From NCBI GenBank assembly GCA_043497085.1, contig JBIEKI010000001.1: 64,000 bases of DNA. One strand, 5' to 3'. This document shows, piece after piece, positions 61,792 through 64,000 of the stretch (position 1 is the stretch's first letter; each line of letters starts with the position of its first letter). Source of the DNA: Thalassobacillus sp043497085. GTDB taxonomy: Bacteria > Bacillota > Bacilli > Bacillales > Halobacillaceae. The notes under the pieces were generated by a model that searched no databases, was not told where the DNA came from, and saw nothing but the letters and a program-made list of their open reading frames with translations. The translations under genes and the position numbers were made by a program.

Positions 61792-62418
61792 ATGATGAAT
61801 TTAAAATCGAGGATTGATTATTTATGTCATATCAATGCTATTACGGTTGAGCAGCTGGACATCCCTATGGAAGAATTGGAAATGCTCGAGAAGGGGCTCA
61901 TCCAATTGCCACCCTCAAGCACGAGATATCTTAGTGGATATTTTGACAGACCTGTTTCATACTTTGAAAATCACAATATAACGGATCAAGGACTTCATAA
62001 CTTATTACAAAGCCTTCAGTTAGCATTATTTACAGGCGAACATAATAAAGCAGAGGAAATCATCTCTAAAATTGAATTGTACCAGCCTATCTCTTCCCTC
62101 CACCAGGAGATGATTTATCATCTACTCTTAGCCATTTTCCATTATCAAAAGCAAATGCTTGATCATGTTCGTTGGATTGAAGAAAACTATTTAAGTTATT
62201 TTTTGGACAAGTCGAATGCCTTTATCAAACTTAATAAAACATTTGATAAAGCGTTATTCCATTATTTGTCAATTAAGTATTACTGTCAGGGACAATATGA
62301 AGAGAGTGATCGTTACTTTGAGGAATTATTCGAGCTCAGTCAACAACAGGAAAAGGATACATTGACAGTTAATTGGTCTGCCTCTTTACGAATGGATCGG
62401 AAACCTCTATATAGCTGA
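61792..62418 (+). CDS. HTH-TPR regulator, truncated paralogue 4
   Basis: A 208-residue protein equal to about the first half of the three upstream paralogues. Its HTH is closer to the canonical pattern: NAITVEQLDIPMEELEMLEK followed by GLIQLPPSS, where LEKG matches the IErG motif. The TPR part stops after SDRYFEELFELSQQQE and the last 20 residues do not match the paralogues. The terminator is 12 bases beyond the stop. It may be a decayed gene or a short DNA-binding version without the peptide-binding repeats. Confidence 0.6.
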   Translation: MMNLKSRIDYLCHINAITVEQLDIPMEELEMLEKGLIQLPPSSTRYLSGYFDRPVSYFENHNITDQGLHNLLQSLQLALFTGEHNKAEEIISKIELYQPISSLHQEMIYHLLLAIFHYQKQMLDHVRWIEENYLSYFLDKSNAFIKLNKTFDKALFHYLSIKYYCQGQYEESDRYFEELFELSQQQEKDTLTVNWSASLRMDRKPLYS

Positions 62419-62429
62419 ATTTGAAGTGA

Positions 62430-62477
62430 AATAACAGAGGGTTTGCTGAATGAAAGCAAATCCTCTGTTATTTTTTT
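62430..62477 (+). terminator. Terminator after paralogue 4
   Basis: AATAACAGAGG and CCTCTGTTATT with inner TTTGCT/AGCAAA, then seven Ts. Confidence 0.88.
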
Positions 62478-62520
62478 GTAGAAATAATTCATATTTACGC
62501 AAACGGTCGGAAAAATAAGT

Positions 62521-62549
62521 TTGATGTCGTATCGATATGTAAATATATG
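62521..62549 (+). promoter_or_regulatory. Possible promoter of the 38-residue ORF
   Basis: TTGATG (62521-62526) and TATATG (62544-62549) with 17-base spacing, 64 bases before the ATG. Confidence 0.35.
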
Positions 62550-62612
62550 TAGTAGAAACCAAGACAGCTTACCTTGCATAGGTATAAATAAAAGGGAAGA
62601 GGAGTAAATATC

Positions 62613-62729
62613 ATGAAGGAAGACATAAATTTAAGCGAAGTTTTACAAAATATAATAAAACAGAGTGAAGCAGCAGAGATTGAAACCACCGAACAAGCGA
62701 TTGAAGAATTGATTCAGCAGCTTGGATAA
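62613..62729 (+). CDS. Small acidic 38-residue protein, unknown
   Basis: The ORF starts with ATG at 62613 after AAGGGAAGAGGAG and encodes 38 residues beginning MKEDINLSEVLQNIIKQSEA. It is acidic and probably forms one or two amphipathic helices (LSEVLQNIIKQ; QAIEELIQQL). It has no signal peptide, so it is not a typical secreted RRNPP pheromone precursor. It has its own ribosome site and candidate promoter, between paralogue 4 and tagO. I recognise no family. Confidence 0.5.
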   Translation: MKEDINLSEVLQNIIKQSEAAEIETTEQAIEELIQQLG

Positions 62730-62851
62730 TGTAAATATTTCGTAAACGGGGACCTTCAATTTTACTACTCACTTTAAGAATGCGGAAGATTAAGGTAAAA
62801 TGAAAGAGGTTTGACTGAATTATAATTTTAACAACAAAGTGGGGTCCCCCT

Positions 62852-63943
62852 ATGTTTGATATCAGCAACTTACTTATTGGTTTAGTGATCGCTTTTGTGA
62901 CAAGCTTTTTGTTGACCTTTCCGGTCCGTAAAATCGCCAAAAAGTTGAAAGTGATGGATTACCCGGAATTAAGAAAAATACATACAACCGTTACCCCTAG
63001 GATGGGTGGGATGGCAATATTCGCCGGTGTAGTTGCCGGCTTGTTATATTTACAACCGAACATAGAACATTTTTGGGCGATTTGCCTTGGGGCTACAGTT
63101 ATTATGCTGACAGGGTTACTGGATGATCGTTATCAAATACGGCCGCTAATCAAATTGACGGGTCAAATCATAGCAGCTGTGCTATTAATCAGTTCCGGAC
63201 TTATCATCGAAAACCTGACCATTCCATTGATCGGAATGATTCCTTTAAATGATTTTGCCGGAGTGATACTGACGTTCTTTTGGATCATCGGAGTAACGAA
63301 CGCCATCAATTTAATTGATGGACTGGACGGCCTGGCTACAGGTGTTACAACGATAGCTTTGACAAGTATTATGGTAATGGCGTTTATTGATCATCATGCA
63401 GCTGCTGTAATGATTTGTGTAGCAATCATCGGGAGTAACTTAGGCTTCTTACCCCATAACTTTTATCCAGCAAAAATTTACATGGGCGATACAGGATCGC
63501 TCTTTTTAGGATATTCCGTTGCTGTTATTTCCGTATTGGGGTTGATGAAAAGTATTACATTTTTTAGCTTCATTATTCCGATATTAGTACTAGCTATACC
63601 CATTTTTGATACGCTATTTTCCATTCTAAGAAGGATTAGGAATAAGCAAAGCATTATGTCACCGGACAGTCAGCATATCCATTATCAACTGATTGCAGCT
63701 GGTTTGAGTCATCGATCAACGGTATTGATCTTATATGGTTTCAGTGCGCTGTTCGGATTTTTAGGTATCATATTTTCGTATGCATCTTTTGCATTAGCTT
63801 TAGGGCTGACATTTTTATTCCTATTACTTTTGCAACTCTTTGCTGAAATGACAGGGGTCATTAAGGGTGGTAAGAAGCCTGTTATTGACACCGTGAAGAA
63901 GAAGACTGCTAAATCCGATAAAAAAGAAGAAAACTCATCATAA
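62852..63943 (+). CDS. tagO: Undecaprenyl-phosphate N-acetylglucosaminyl 1-phosphate transferase
   Basis: TagO/WecA moves GlcNAc-1-phosphate from UDP-GlcNAc to the lipid carrier, the first step of wall teichoic acid synthesis. The 363-residue protein has about 11 helices. Motifs are GLLDDRYQ, NAINLIDGLDGLATG, YMGDTGSLFLG and the cytoplasmic SPDSQHIHYQL. It differs from MraY by the last of these. AGTGGGG precedes ATG; TATAAT at 62821-62826 is a likely -10. A basic tail ends the protein. The gene is complete. Confidence 0.92.
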   Translation: MFDISNLLIGLVIAFVTSFLLTFPVRKIAKKLKVMDYPELRKIHTTVTPRMGGMAIFAGVVAGLLYLQPNIEHFWAICLGATVIMLTGLLDDRYQIRPLIKLTGQIIAAVLLISSGLIIENLTIPLIGMIPLNDFAGVILTFFWIIGVTNAINLIDGLDGLATGVTTIALTSIMVMAFIDHHAAAVMICVAIIGSNLGFLPHNFYPAKIYMGDTGSLFLGYSVAVISVLGLMKSITFFSFIIPILVLAIPIFDTLFSILRRIRNKQSIMSPDSQHIHYQLIAAGLSHRSTVLILYGFSALFGFLGIIFSYASFALALGLTFLFLLLLQLFAEMTGVIKGGKKPVIDTVKKKTAKSDKKEENSS

Positions 63944-64000
63944 TGAAAAAAAGACGAAGGACAATATTGAACAGGCAGTTATGAAATAAGTATTAAGTCA

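Noticed and set aside
62499..62729. The 38-residue ORF as a secreted pheromone precursor for the TPR regulators
   Set aside because: It has no hydrophobic signal segment, so Phr/PapR-style export is not supported; kept only as a small unknown protein.
62748..62849. GGGGACC (62748-62754) complementary to GGTCCCC next to the tagO start
   Set aside because: The arms are 88 bases apart and the left arm probably lies upstream of the tagO transcription start, so a leader hairpin is unlikely.

Overview
The window is a 64 kb stretch of a low-to-middle GC, spore-forming Firmicute chromosome. Gene content and order point to a moderately halophilic Bacillaceae of the Halobacillus/Thalassobacillus/Virgibacillus type: atpIBEFHAGDC, an 11-gene nuo operon, then the Bacillus-like backbone ywzB-ywmB-murA-spoIID-spoIIQ-spoIIID-mbl-flhO-flhP-fabZ. 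Genus assignment is inference from synteny and protein resemblance; no search was run.

Layout. 1-1.1 kb: 3' part of a subtilisin-family protease. 1.2-8.6 kb: complete F1Fo ATP synthase operon with a sigma-A promoter and terminator. 8.6-9.8 kb: intergenic region dominated by a composite palindromic repeat. 9.8-20.3 kb: complex I genes nuoABCDHIJKLMN (no nuoEFG), NuoC carrying a long Ala/Lys/Glu repeat extension. 20.4-29.2 kb: cell-envelope and sporulation backbone. 29.3-31.7 kb: a flavin monooxygenase plus methyltransferase pair that interrupts the usual flhP-fabZ neighbourhood. 31.8-33.2 kb: second copy of the composite repeat, and fabZ. 33.2-36.3 kb: small lipoprotein, YjfB-like protein, short ComK, an unknown protein, a TetR regulator. 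36.3-40.8 kb: Gram-positive RND efflux pair. 41.2-43.1 kb: PilZ and CBS proteins, pcp. 43.2-50.1 kb: MurNAc recovery operon (RpiR regulator, serine hydrolase, ABC importer, sugar kinase, murQ). 50.4-51.1 kb: sinI-sinR preceded by a c-di-GMP-I type riboswitch. 51.2-56.1 kb: gluconate operon with divergent RpiR regulator. 56.2-57.1 kb: AEC transporter. 57.3-62.7 kb: three tandem HTH-TPR regulators resembling the RRNPP superfamily, a VanZ-like gene, a truncated fourth paralogue and a 38-residue ORF. 62.9-63.9 kb: tagO.

How the parts fit. The first 20 kb is the energy core: complex I pumps protons and the ATP synthase uses the gradient. The middle is envelope and spore morphogenesis. The right half is regulatory and catabolic: two RpiR-controlled sugar systems, and several cell-fate regulators (ComK, SinI/SinR, the HTH-TPR array). 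The most notable points are the c-di-GMP riboswitch in front of sinI (SinI antagonises the biofilm master repressor), the HTH-TPR cluster without a recognisable peptide gene, a phosphotransferase-independent MurNAc route, and a nested composite repeat present twice, with at least three simpler relatives.

No tRNA, rRNA, CRISPR array, transposase or prophage genes were seen. Start codons are chosen by Shine-Dalgarno position; several are GTG or TTG.
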